A DNA stretch of 64,000 nt from Carnegiea gigantea (lineage: Eukaryota; Streptophyta; Magnoliopsida; Caryophyllales; Cactaceae): positions 112,001 through 176,000 of the forward strand of contig JAKOGI010001263.1 in NCBI GenBank assembly GCA_029747015.1, in the 5' to 3' direction. Below are positions 1-10,018 of this stretch, one piece after another (within the stretch, counting starts at the first letter, position 1; every line of letters begins with the position of its first letter). The position numbers and the translations under genes are program-made. The notes below the pieces were generated by a model, which was given only the letters and a program-made list of their open reading frames with translations, made no database searches and was not told the DNA's origin.

Positions 1-163
1 CAACCAGTAATTAGGTTCGCAGAGGGGATCATCCTAGGGTTTAATGCAACAGACCCTAGATCTAAACTCTTCAGAAACTCAAAATCGGAGTTGAAATAGA
101 GTAAGAAAGAGGAGGAATAATGCTCATACTAGGTGCTGGGTTGCTTGGCGATACCTCAGTCAT
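1..163 (-). pseudogene. Element A env-like ORF, 5' fragment
   Basis: The minus strand has an ATG at 161-163 that opens a short frame beginning M-T-E-V-S-P-S-N-P-A. It is interrupted by stop codons within about 35 codons. A second frame contains a DDPLCE-like stretch resembling DDIPFE in the env-like ORF of element B (near 7830). Position also fits: in B the env-like ORF likewise follows pol. This is the decayed start of the env-like region of the outer Sirevirus-like element; the rest, the PPT and the 3' LTR lie beyond the left edge. Confidence 0.5.
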
Positions 164-705
164 AGTGTTGAACCAGTTACTCCCCCTTGTTCTCAACAAT
201 CAGTCCTGGAGAGAACGTGGGCAGGAGGTCTTTTGCCCAGTGGAGTTGTGGTTGCCTTAGTTGCTTATCATTGGAGAAGTTCGAGAGAAAGAGGTTAGGG
301 TTTGGAGACTTTGGGAGCAGGAGGAAGGAGCAATTTCGGGCGAGTGGGTGGAGAGTGAAGAGAGGAAGGTCGATGTTTTTGGAGAGAGAAAGTAGAAGGG
401 GAGGTAGTCAGACGGTTGCTTTTCTTTTAAAGGAGAAGTTTCCTCTTCTACTTACTTTCCTGCCACGCCACTTTACTAGTGTATTTGCAAACAAAGATCG
501 GATCAGTTCCCAGACTTATTCTGACTGCTAAATATTCGGTGTCTCAGGACAATAGAGGCAATATCATTAGATCTCAGTAAGTGTTAGCGATTCATATTCC
601 ACACATGTGCTAGCAATAACACAATTTTTGACAACATCTTCTGAAACACATTTTATTTGGCCTAGTTTCTTTAACTAGTCAATCACTGGGGGATAAACAA
701 GCATG
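164..705 (-). other. Element A spacer between pol and env-like region
   Basis: Untranslated stretch between the end of the RNase H frame (stop at 706-708) and the env-like start. A short plus-strand open frame at 187-531 has no recognisable domain and runs antisense to the element. The GA-rich, AGGGTTT-containing part (about 270-420) resembles the leader just upstream of the env-like ATG in element B (7975-8070). Confidence 0.5.
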
Positions 706-2400
706 TTCAAGTCCCTTTAATCATACCCAATTCAACTCTATTCCTCTCAAACTGTTCTCTACTCAGTGCCTTCGTAAATATATCAGCAATTTGTCTATCA
801 TTGGCACAAAAATTCATTGAAATTAAGCCCTTTTCAACATTGCCTCTCAAAAAGTGATGACGTATGTCAATATGCTTAGTCCTTTTGTGTTGACATGGAT
901 TTTTGGCAATGTTAATTGTACTTGTGTTATCACAGAATATGGGAATGCACCCTGTGTGTTAATACAAAAGTCCTTGAGTTGTTGTCTTATCCACAACAGT
1001 TGAGCACAACACGAGGCAGCTGCCACATATTTGGCTTCTACTGTGGACATGGCAACGGAATGTTGTTTCTTGGTTGCCCAAGATATCAAACAGGGTCTAA
1101 GAAAGTGAGCCATAACTGAGGTGCTTTTCCTATCAATTAGGAATCCAGCATAGTCAGCATGCATACCCAATGAGATCAATGCTGCACCCTTAAGGATACC
1201 AAAGTGCTAAGTCAGGAGTGTGTTTCAAATACTTAGAATCCGTTTTACAGCTTTCAAGTGTGTTTCTTTAGGATTTGACTGAAAATGGGCACTCAAACCA
1301 ACGCTGAAAACAATGTCAGGTCTACTGGCGGTTAGGTACAGAAGCGACCCAATCACACCCCTATATGATTTTTCTTCGACTGAAAGGCTCCCATCATCTT
1401 CTACCAACCTGGTTGAAGGCGAGATGGGTGTGTCTATAGGCTTAGCCGATTCCATACCAAACCTCTTAATTAATTCCTTGACATATTTTTGTTGATGAAT
1501 CATAGTTCCATTTAAGGTTTGCTTGATTTGTTAACCTAAGAAGAAATTAAGCTCACCCATCATGCTCATCTCAAACTCACTCCTCATCAATTTTGAAAAA
1601 TCATCACACAAATCATTGTTAGTTGCCCTAAATATTATGTCATTGACATATACTTAGACAATTAATAAATGTTCCCCCTTTGATTTGAGAAACAAGGTAT
1701 TATCTACCTTACCTCTTTTAAAACCATTATCAATTAAGAATTTTGACAAACGTTCATACCAGGCTCTAGGAGCTTGTTTTAGGCCATAAAGAGCTTTGTT
1801 AAGTTTAAAGACATGGTTAGGCAAATCATGATTTTCAAAACCAGGGGGTTGGCTTGCAAACACCTCCTCTTTAAGGTATCTATTGAGGAATGCACTTTTG
1901 ACATCCATTTGGTATGGCTTGAAGTCCATGTGTGCTGCAAAGGCTACCAGGATCCGAATAGCCTCAATCCTTGTAACAGGTGCAAATGTGTCCTCATAGT
2001 CGATCCCTTCTTCTTGGTTATACCCTTGAACCACCAGCCTGGCCTTGTTCCTAGTGATTGTTCCGAACTCATCCAACCTGTTCTTGAACACCCACTTGGT
2101 ACCAATTATTAATCTGTCTTTTGGCCGTGGTTTAAGGTGCCAGACCTTGTTCCTTTCAAACTAATGGAGCTCTTCTTGCAAAGCTATAACTCAATCAGAA
2201 TTTGCAAGAGCTTCATGAACAGTTCGTGGCTCAATGTTAGATAAAAAGGCATAGAACACACAATAGTTTCTGACTTTAGACCGAGTTTGCACCCCGATGT
2301 TAATATCAGATATAATTTGATCGAGCGGATGAGAACTCTCGTGTTTCCAAGGTCACTGAGTAAGAGGAGCTGCAGACAGTCTCTCCTGAACACCTAATGA
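706..2400 (-). pseudogene. Element A reverse transcriptase-RNase H (broken)
   Basis: Ty1/copia RT and RNase H of the outer Sirevirus-like element, spread over several open pieces (2091-1654, 1503-1225, 1179-847) separated by stops and frameshifts. Visible motifs are [19 protein letters not shown], the [10 protein letters not shown] box and [16 protein letters not shown]. The catalytic box at 1639-1650 reads YVND instead of YVDD and a stop codon lies just before it, so the enzyme would be inactive. The RNase H part keeps ADYAGFLIDRKSTS and a changed [14 protein letters not shown]. The frame ends at a stop at 706-708. The intact relative in element B is the guide for this reading. Loss of a catalytic Asp plus several stops marks A as clearly older than B. 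Confidence 0.85.
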
Positions 2401-2703
2401 AATAGGGTCTGAATCTGTTCTCGAGCTTGTTCCCACTGCTGTTCGGGAAGACTCAGGATGAGTGAATCAGTTTTGTCCCAATTCAGTTTCAGCAGAGCTT
2501 CCCCCTGATTGGTTGGCTTCCTGTTCACCTTCTGGATTTTCAGATCCAACCCTTGTTTCACCTTCAAGAGACTTACCATTTTCTACCATGGAGTTTTGAG
2601 TGAGCGAAGAGTCTTTCCTGACAAGACCCAGTTCAAATTCTTCATCCTGTACATCATGCTCAACCAAGGAATTAGATTCATCAAACAATACATGCACACT
2701 TTC

Positions 2704-3846
2704 CTAAACACATAAGGTTCTTTTGTTGAACACTTTATATGCCTTACTATGTGAGGAGTATCCTAGGAATATGGCTTCATCACTCCTTGGGTCAAACTTT
2801 CCTAAGGATTCCTTCCCATTACTATGCACGTAGCATTTGCGTCCAAACACCCTTAAGTGCATGATATTGGGTTTTCTTCCTTTGAAAAGTTCGTAGGAAG
2901 TCTTGTTGAGTATGGGTCTGATCATGCATCTATTTATAATGTAACATGATGTATTCAGTGCCTCTGCCCAAAAGTTTCTAGGGAGACTACTAGCGACACC
3001 CATTGTCCTAGTCATGTCTTCTAGGGTACAATTTTTACACTCTACCACCCCGTTCTGTTGGGGTGTTCTTGGGCCAGAAAAATTGTGATCTACACCATGC
3101 TCATTACAATAATTAATAAAGCTCGAGTTTTCAAATTCTTTTCCATGGTCAGACCTTAGACTTACTAATGAGTGTCTTACTCTATTTTCAACTTTCTTGA
3201 GAAGCACAAGAAACTTCTCAAAGGATTTATCTTTCGATGCCAAGAACAGGGTCCAAGTGAGTTGAGAGTAGTCATCCACTATGACAAACACATATTTCTT
3301 CCCACCTCTACTCGTGATCCTCATAGGACCACATAAATCAACATGTAAGAGTTGTAGAGGCTGGGAAGTGCTCACATATTTCTTTGGCTTGAAAGAAGTC
3401 CTTACTTGTTTTCCTTTAGCACAAGCGTCACACACCTTGTCGTCATTGTACTTGATGAAAGGTAGTCCGATTACTAGGTCCTTAGAAACAAGTTTGTTCA
3501 AAAGAGAAAGACTTGCATGACCTAGCCTTTTGTGCCGAAGCATAACATCATCCTCAAGAGCACTTAAACAAGTCACATGGTTATAGGGAAGTGAGAGAAC
3601 ACAGGCTTTATACACATTATTGTATCGCCACCCCCTCAATACAACATCACCGGATTTGACATTGATAATCAAGCACTGATTTGAAGAGAATTCAACATGA
3701 TTACCTTGGTCACATAGTTGGGATATGCTTAGCAAATTGTGTTGTAACCTATCAACCAAGTACACATTATTAACGGAGTGAGAGAGTGATTTACCTATCT
3801 TACCTATACCGACAATTTTTCCAAACTTGTCATTCCCAAATGCCAC
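2704..3846 (-). CDS. Element A integrase region of pol
   Basis: An open stretch of 380 codons in the pol frame of the outer element. Order: a pre-integrase segment with HKRLGHASLSLLNKL and the CDACAKGKQ zinc-binding half, then the rve catalytic core with Asp in HVDLCGPM, Asp in LRSDHGKEF and Glu in QQNGVVE, then the SDEAIFLGYSSHSKAYKVFN tail typical of copia integrases. The DDE residues are all present. It is not an independent gene: it is a fragment of a gag-pol polyprotein whose RT is destroyed and whose gag is interrupted by element B. The first Met is simply the first in the open stretch, not a true start. Confidence 0.85.
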   Translation of the reverse strand: MAFGNDKFGKIVGIGKIGKSLSHSVNNVYLVDRLQHNLLSISQLCDQGNHVEFSSNQCLIINVKSGDVVLRGWRYNNVYKACVLSLPYNHVTCLSALEDDVMLRHKRLGHASLSLLNKLVSKDLVIGLPFIKYNDDKVCDACAKGKQVRTSFKPKKYVSTSQPLQLLHVDLCGPMRITSRGGKKYVFVIVDDYSQLTWTLFLASKDKSFEKFLVLLKKVENRVRHSLVSLRSDHGKEFENSSFINYCNEHGVDHNFSGPRTPQQNGVVECKNCTLEDMTRTMGVASSLPRNFWAEALNTSCYIINRCMIRPILNKTSYELFKGRKPNIMHLRVFGRKCYVHSNGKESLGKFDPRSDEAIFLGYSSHSKAYKVFNKRTLCV

Positions 3847-4103
3847 TCTCCCTCCATCAAAGGCTGTAAGTGAGAGGAAGTTTGTTCAATCTCCAGTCAT
3901 GTGCCTCGAGCAAACACTATCCAAGAACCATAGTTGGTTGCCTCCTCTCACTTTAGCCTTCTCCTTGATCTGAGACATGGTTTCATCTGATTCTGAGTCG
4001 GTATCAGAATCGCTTTTGGCCACAAGTGCCAATGCTTCAGCTTCGTCTTGGGAGCTATCCTCTTCTTCAGAACTTTCACCCCATGCTGCTACCATTGCTT
4101 TAG
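3847..4103 (-). pseudogene. Element A gag 3' part and protease remnant
   Basis: On the minus strand this begins directly after the element B insertion point and continues the gag reading frame (AMVAAWGESSEEEDSSQDE, then an acidic SDSDTDSESDE stretch), passing quickly into the protease motif at LWFLDSVCSRHMTGD. Compared with element B, about 230 residues are missing between the acidic stretch and the protease: the coiled-coil segment and the second CCHC knuckle. The protease active site reads DSV where B has DSG, a change at a normally invariant Gly. A stop follows shortly after, and the integrase stretch continues in a nearby open frame. Confidence 0.8.
4099..4103. repeat. Target site duplication of element B, left copy (TTTAG)
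   Basis: TTTAG immediately precedes the LTR (TGTTGAG) and is repeated exactly at 15212-15216 after the far LTR (CTCAACA). Five bases is the usual duplication length for Ty1/copia integrases. Removing the element and one copy restores continuity of the gag reading frame of element A. Confidence 0.95.
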
Positions 4104-5803
4104 TGTTGAGTTCGTGAGTATACAACCACAAGAGGGGGGGTGAATTGTGGTGTCTGATTTTCGCGTTGTAAATAACAAACACCCTAGTAGAGGTTGTTCT
4201 CAAATGACAAACACCCTGATAGCTTGTTTGCACGGGGTGTTCTCAATTATTGCAGATGCGAAAATCACCAAGATAAATGCGAAAAATAAAGCACACACAA
4301 TTTTTACGTGGAAAACACCTCTAGCCCAACTGAGGTGTGAAAAACCACGACCTACCTCGTGTAGGATTTAACCACTTTCACTAACGGGCTTCACACGTTA
4401 CAAATGTAACACACCTTGTTACAACTTGCAACCACGTAACCTTCTTCCCAAAGACAGGTTACACCACGTCCAACCTTCGCAAGATTAGACACGTCCAAGT
4501 CCACACGACTAGGACACACTCACTCACTTTTCTGATTCAAGATCAGGGTTACAAACACCTTACAGGGGGTGCTTCTTACTAAGCAGATGTAAGGTACAAT
4601 GAAGATCCTATTATGCCAATGGTTTGAAAACTCAAAATCAAACACAGCTTGTCACGGTTTGCTTTTCAGAATGAAGCTCAAGAATCTTTGAGTGTAGACC
4701 GTGTTTTCTGATTTTTCCTGAATTTTTCAAAAAGCTGTGTTTAAGCAAATTCAACCTGAGTTTTCTATCTGCTCTTTTCTCGTGTGTTGTGTGTCTACTG
4801 GGAGAGAAAAAGCTGAGGTTTTTAAACACAAAAACCAACGGTCATAAGCCACAGAATCAGCTAAGTATAGAAAACGATTTTCAATCAGGAAATGTTCTCC
4901 TACGGCTAGTGATAAAATTTTGCCAAAATATAAGGGATTTGATATCTTAAAAGATAACCCTTATCTTCCCATAACCGTGAGGTGGATTCAAAAAAAGCAA
5001 CCAGAAATTTTCAGCTTTTGAAACTTTACCATATCCGAAAATATGGTCAAAGGAAATCTTTAAATTTTGGCAAATCTCCCAAAACTTATTTTCGAAAATC
5101 TCCCATAATATTTTCAAGAAATATCCTTTCCAGACAAATAGCAGTTTTGAAATTCAAGGAAAGTAATCTGGAGATCTTAGCCAACTAAAATAAATTTTCA
5201 AAGATAACCGGGTGTGGCTACTGCAGTTCAGAAACACCCTAGGCACCCTGTTCGCAGGGTTGTTCGCAACTGGTGTTCTAAAGCACTTAGCGCAAATACC
5301 GATTCAAGAGGTGTTTAAAATGATGTTTTCAATATTGGCATATTAACAAGAGTCTAATTAAATAAAACCTATATACCCAAGACTTCTTGTTTTGAACCAG
5401 TCATCTTGTCCGAGATTTGTAGAGCTGCTGTGAACACCAAGGCCACCTTGTTTGCTGGGGTTGTTCTTTGCATTGCTAAAGTTCAGGAACACGCTTTACA
5501 ATCAACTGTAGAGCTGCTGTGAATACCAAGGCCACCTTGTTTGCTGGGGTTGTTCTTTCCATTGCTAGAGTTCAGGAACATGCCTTACAATCAACTGTCG
5601 AGATGGTGTTCTTGACTTAATATAGAATCACCAAGTAAAACCTGTCTAGAAGACTTGTTCTCACATGTAGCAAACCAGTTAATACAATAAAGATCACAAA
5701 CACCAGTTAGGCCTGTTTGGAGATCGTGTTTGGAGCAACATTACTTGGACAAATTTTTACACTTGGATTTGTTATCATCAAAACTAAATATAATAACTCA
5801 ACA
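4104..5803 (-). repeat. Element B 3' LTR
   Basis: 1700-bp LTR bounded by TGTTGAG and CTCAACA, with the PPT directly inside at 5804-5817. It matches 13516-15211 almost base for base. It contains an 89-bp tandem duplication starting at 5418 and 5507 and many copies of GAACACC/GGTGTTC-type motifs. The short open frames inside it are not genes. Confidence 0.95.
5418..5600. repeat. 89-bp tandem repeat inside the LTR
   Basis: Two near-identical units begin with TGTAGAGCTGCTGTGAA at 5418 and 5507, each containing GCCACCTTGTTTGCTGGGG and ending near ACAATCAACTG. The same pair occurs in the other LTR at about 14828-15006, so the duplication predates this insertion and belongs to the family. Confidence 0.9.
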
Positions 5804-5817
5804 AATTCCCCCTTTTT
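5804..5817 (-). promoter_or_regulatory. Polypurine tract of element B
   Basis: On the minus strand AAAAAGGGGGAATT lies directly against the TGTTGAG end of the 3' LTR, the position and composition of a plus-strand primer. It sits in the loop of an inverted repeat formed by 5760-5783 and 5814-5836. Confidence 0.9.
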
Positions 5818-6114
5818 GATGATGACAAACCAAGTGACCATATTGACCAAAAAAAAAAAAAATTGAATGCTGATAGGGATCCACGTAAGTCAAGGTCCAC
5901 TTAAGTCAATGCTAGGTTCATTCGTCAATAGGAGGGTTACACTCTTCTTCCCCCTTTTGGCATCATTAAAAAGCATAAACAACATTATGAATGCAAGAAA
6001 AGAAGTATGTAGCAGAAGGGGCAAGAAGCATTAATAATGAGATATTGCATTAAAAAAATACAATGCCAAAAAACGAAATTAAGAAAGGAGGAGACTAGAG
6101 AGCAGCCTATACAA

Positions 6115-7969
6115 TCAGGGAGCAGGGGGTGGTTTCGTTTGCAGAGGAGGAATGCTGGGGGCAAGAGTGGAGAGAAGTGCAAGGAGATCTTCATGGCGTT
6201 TGGCCGAGAGAGCTCGTTCCTCAGCAAGAGCAGCCTTGACAGCTGAGAGCTCATCCTTGAGGCGAGCATTGTCCTCAAGAACAGCCTCAACCTTGACGGA
6301 AGGTTGCCCAGAAACAGGTGGTCGAGGTGGTCGACGTCCCTGTTTGGAAACTGACCCTTCGCCAACCTCATAGCCACACCCTAGGAGAGTGTCAATCCCA
6401 ATCTCATCAATGATTTAGGCCGCCACTCTTCATATGAGCACTATCCCAAAGTGCTCAAGCACCCTTGTCAACAGAAACCCATAGCCAAGATCATGTGCCC
6501 GGGTGGTGTTCGCAATTCGCTCTATGTGGCGAATCATGATTGCAGGGAGGTTTACTGGTTCCTCCCGATCCAGTAGGTCCACCAGACATTGATCGAAGGC
6601 ATCTGCTGAGTTTCGCCCTTGACCTCGCGGTATTATGTTCTTGATAGTGAACATAAACAGTAGTTGGTGTAGGGAGGTCATTTCACCCTTCTTAACCGAG
6701 AGGGGTGTTCTCAGGCCCTGTTTTTGACTAAGGCGTTTGGACACCTCTAAGAGCCTGCTGTTTCCAGGGCAGTTTTGTCTTCCCTCACATACACAGCAAA
6801 TCCACGAGAGGGGATGCCCAGAATATCACTTAGGGTGGCTTCATCAAAGGAGAAATGACACTCATTGACAGCACTTGTCACTACCCCATTTGTGACAGAG
6901 CAGTTGGCATAGAATTCAGCCAACTCGGGCACAGAACACCCTTGTTGGGTGTTTGCAAACAACTCAAGCCAGCCTTGGGCTCGAAGCTTGGTCAAGAACA
7001 CCCCCAGACCCTGTTCCTCGAAAAAGCTTACATTCACTACCTTCCCCCTGACGACATTGCGCTTCAGCAACTGCGCATGTTTGTCAGACATAGGAGAGGG
7101 AGTGAACTGCTTTGGGCGTTTAAGGACAGGAACAGAGGTGGTAGTTTCTGGTAGGGGGGCTGTTTTGGGCTTTCGCTTGAGGGGTGTTTTGGCAGGAGAG
7201 TGCTTCACAGCAGGTTTATTGGTTGGTTTTGGAGGAGATTGTTCTTCAGAGGACTCGGAAAACACCGGTGTCCCCTGTTTGAAGGTGGTGTTCTCAGAGT
7301 CAGAACTCGAAAACCCTTCAGAAGAAGAAGAAATCTCCTCGATGATAGGAGCAGAGGGTTTAGAGGGACGATGAGAGGATTGAAACGCTAGCCTTGCAGA
7401 TTTTCGAGATTAGAGGATTGAGGAGTTTAAGAGGGTTGAGACCTTGGTTGTGGCCTTGTTCTTAGCGTTCTGCTACGCCTAGCCACGATTTTCACCCTCT
7501 TCCTTTTCTCTCCAGTTTAAAAGACTGGAGGGGAGATTTCAGCCTCAGGGAGAGAATTCTTCTCTAGACTCTCCTCTGACGACTCATTCGACTTCCCTTG
7601 GAAGTCGACATGCAGATCCTCCACAAACACACCTTCGACAGAGGCAGCCCCTGTTTCTGTCGCAGTGTCAGAGAACAACCCAGAAGAACAGGGCTCAAAA
7701 TTAAACCCTTCAGGGGTTTCCAAGAATTGTTCTTGAGACCCCGACTTTGTTCCCTCTGACTCAACTAAAATGGGACAAGTAATTGCCCCTACGAGGAACA
7801 CCAATTCCCTTCGACATTCAAAGGGAATATCATCCATCCCCATTCCCACTGATTTTAGGGATAAGCTTTTCAGGAATTTGAAAGGCTTGTACGAGATTGG
7901 GCGAGAAGGAGCAGGGATTGAGGAAGCAAGAACGAGGGCTTTTGAGTGAGAGGTGTTGTTGGAAGCCAT
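6115..7969 (-). pseudogene. Element B env-like ORF (putative plant transposon protein domain)
   Basis: Extra coding region after RNase H, about 620 codons, in open pieces (7969-7517, 7265-6747, 6744-6430 and an end piece to a stop at 6115-6117) joined by frameshifts and stops. It starts MASNNTSHSKALVLASS and has a Pro/Lys/Ser-rich N-terminal half. A central block with VVRGKVVNVSFFEEQGL, LRAQGWLELF, LAEFYANCSV and LGIPSRGFAVYVRE looks like the domain annotated in Pfam as putative plant transposon protein (Transposase_32); I recall this from memory. The C-terminus read in its own frame is Pro-rich and then a helical heptad-like stretch (VEAVLEDNARLKDELSAVKA and onward), ending in PLQTKPPPAP. 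The ORF occupies the place of the env-like ORF of SIRE1-type elements. I see no clear signal peptide or membrane span, so an envelope role is unproven. Confidence 0.75.
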
Positions 7970-8410
7970 TGTTTGCTAGAGGAGAGAGATTAGGGTTTAG
8001 AGGGTTTTGCTAGGGTTTGAAAGCAAGAACAGAGGAGAGAGAGAGAGAGAGAGCAAGACGGGGAAAACAGACACACGCAAAGGGGGTTTTTAAACTCCCT
8101 ACCCGTTATGAAGGGCCACCTAGGAAACACCTAGAATTTAAGCAGGCAGCATACATTAATGACAATCAAGTCATACCTGTTCAAGTCATCTGTTCTTGAA
8201 CATGCTTCTCTTATTCCAAGGTCTGTCATGAATACTCTTTCTCCATCTCCCAAGGCAGCAGTCTTCATAAATAATCATAATAGCACACAAGACTACACAT
8301 ATTTGTTAAGCATAGACCACTGTTTTGATAGCAATAATTGCAAACAAGTGGATAGAACAGGTATTATAGGGTGTTTTGTCAGCTTGATCTAACTCTGAGA
8401 ACAGGTGTTC
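7970..8410 (-). other. Element B spacer between RNase H and env-like ORF
   Basis: About 440 bp without a recognisable coding frame. It includes a GA microsatellite-like leader (8033-8053) just upstream of the env-like ATG and is the counterpart of 164-705 in element A. Two short plus-strand open frames here have no family resemblance. Confidence 0.6.
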
Positions 8411-10018
8411 TTAGGGTGTTTTCACCAACCCCAATTCCAGTCTGTTTCTCTCAAATTGGTCTCTAGCTAGTGCCTTAGTGAATATATCAGCAATTTGATT
8501 TTCCGTTGAGCAAAAATTCATAGAGATTAAACCCTTTTTAACATTATCTCTCAAGAAATGATGTCGAATGTCAATATGCTTTGTTCTTTTATGTTGACAT
8601 GGATTTTTGGCAACATTAATTGCACTTGTGTTATCAAAAAAAATAGGAATGCGTCCAATGTCAACACAAAAGTCCTTAAGCTGTTGCCTTATCCACAACA
8701 GTTGAGCACAACATGAAGCTGCTGCAACATATTCAGCTTCTGCTGTGGACATAGCAACTGAATGTTGCTTCTTGGTAGCCCAAGATACCAAACAAGGTCC
8801 AAGAAAGTGAGCCATACCTGAGGTACTCTTTCTATCAACTAGGAATCCAGCATAGTCAGCGTCAGCATATCCAACAAGATCAAAATTGCAACCTTTAGGA
8901 TACCATAAAGCTAAATTGGGTGTATGTTTCAAATACCTTAGTATCCGTTTAACAGCCTTAAGATGAGTTTCCTTAGGGTTAGCCTGAAAACGGGCACATA
9001 AACCAACACTAAAAACAATATCAGGTCTACTAGCGGTTAGGTATAAGAGTGACCCAATCATACCCCTATAGAGTTTCTCCTCAACTGAGGGACTCCCATC
9101 ATCCATAACCAACTTGGTTGAAGGAGAAATAGGAGTGTCTATGGGTTTGGCTGACTCCATCCCAAAACGCTTAAGTAACTCCTTGATATACTTTTGCTGA
9201 TGGATCATGGTGCCGTTTGGAGTTTGCTTGATTTGTAAGCCTAAGAAAAAATTAAGCTCACCCATCATGCTCATCTCAAACTCACTCCTCATCATATTTG
9301 AAAATTCATTGCATAAATCATGATGAGTTGCACCAAATATAATATCATCAACATATATTTGGACAATCAAAAAATGTTCCCCCTTAGATTTTAGAAACAA
9401 GGTATTGTCTACCTTGCCTCTTCTAAAATCATTTTCAAGTAAAAAACTTGACAACCGTTCATACCAAGCTCTTGGAGCTTGTTTTAAACCATAAAGTGCC
9501 TTGTCAAGTTTAAAAACATGATTTGGAAAATCACCATTTTCAAAACCAGGGGGTTGTTTGACATACACCTCTTCTTTAAGGTATCCGTTTAGGAATGCAC
9601 TTTTAACATCCATTTGATATAGCTTGATTTCCATATGAGCTGCAAAGGCTATTAAGATTCGAATAGCCTCAATTCTAGCAACTGGTGCAAAGGTTTCTTC
9701 ATAGTCGATCCCTTCTTCTTGATTGTATCCTTGTACAACCAGCCGTGCCTTGTTCCTAGTGACTGTTCCTGACTCATCCAGTTTGTTTCGGAACACCCAC
9801 TTGGTTCCAATGATTGTTCTCTCTGCAGGTTTAGGTACAAGGTGCCATACTTTGTTTCTCTCAAATTGATGAAGCTCTTCTTGCATAGCCGTGATCCAAT
9901 CTGAATCTGCAAAAGCTTCATTCACACTTTTTGGCTCAATGTTAGAAAGAAAAGCATAGAAAGCACAAAAATTCTTTAGTTTAGATCTAGTTTGCACTCC
10001 AGTATTAATATCTGACAA
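8411..10018 (-). CDS. Element B reverse transcriptase-RNase H (open frame of 535 codons)
   Basis: Copia-type RT followed by RNase H. Near the start [20 protein letters not shown] opens the RT, then [66 protein letters not shown] and the intact catalytic YVDD at 9345-9356. After the RT come [42 protein letters not shown] and [11 protein letters not shown], the RNase H core and tail. It makes element cDNA inside virus-like particles as part of the polyprotein. The annotated Met is the first in the open stretch; the frame upstream to 10155 is closed by a TGA near 10050. No lesion is seen in this part, unlike the RT of element A, whose YVDD is YVND. Confidence 0.93.
   Translation of the reverse strand: MSDINTGVQTRSKLKNFCAFYAFLSNIEPKSVNEAFADSDWITAMQEELHQFERNKVWHLVPKPAERTIIGTKWVFRNKLDESGTVTRNKARLVVQGYNQEEGIDYEETFAPVARIEAIRILIAFAAHMEIKLYQMDVKSAFLNGYLKEEVYVKQPPGFENGDFPNHVFKLDKALYGLKQAPRAWYERLSSFLLENDFRRGKVDNTLFLKSKGEHFLIVQIYVDDIIFGATHHDLCNEFSNMMRSEFEMSMMGELNFFLGLQIKQTPNGTMIHQQKYIKELLKRFGMESAKPIDTPISPSTKLVMDDGSPSVEEKLYRGMIGSLLYLTASRPDIVFSVGLCARFQANPKETHLKAVKRILRYLKHTPNLALWYPKGCNFDLVGYADADYAGFLVDRKSTSGMAHFLGPCLVSWATKKQHSVAMSTAEAEYVAAASCCAQLLWIRQQLKDFCVDIGRIPIFFDNTSAINVAKNPCQHKRTKHIDIRHHFLRDNVKKGLISMNFCSTENQIADIFTKALARDQFERNRLELGLVKTP

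Noticed and set aside
187..531. Plus-strand open frame of 114 codons
   Set aside because: Lies antisense in the spacer of element A, and its Ser/Arg/Phe-rich translation has no recognisable domain.
5985..6377. Minus-strand 130-codon frame ending in a hydrophobic stretch, possible membrane protein
   Set aside because: It is a shifted frame over the env-like C-terminus; the neighbouring frame gives a regular coiled coil and Pro-rich tail ending at 6115.
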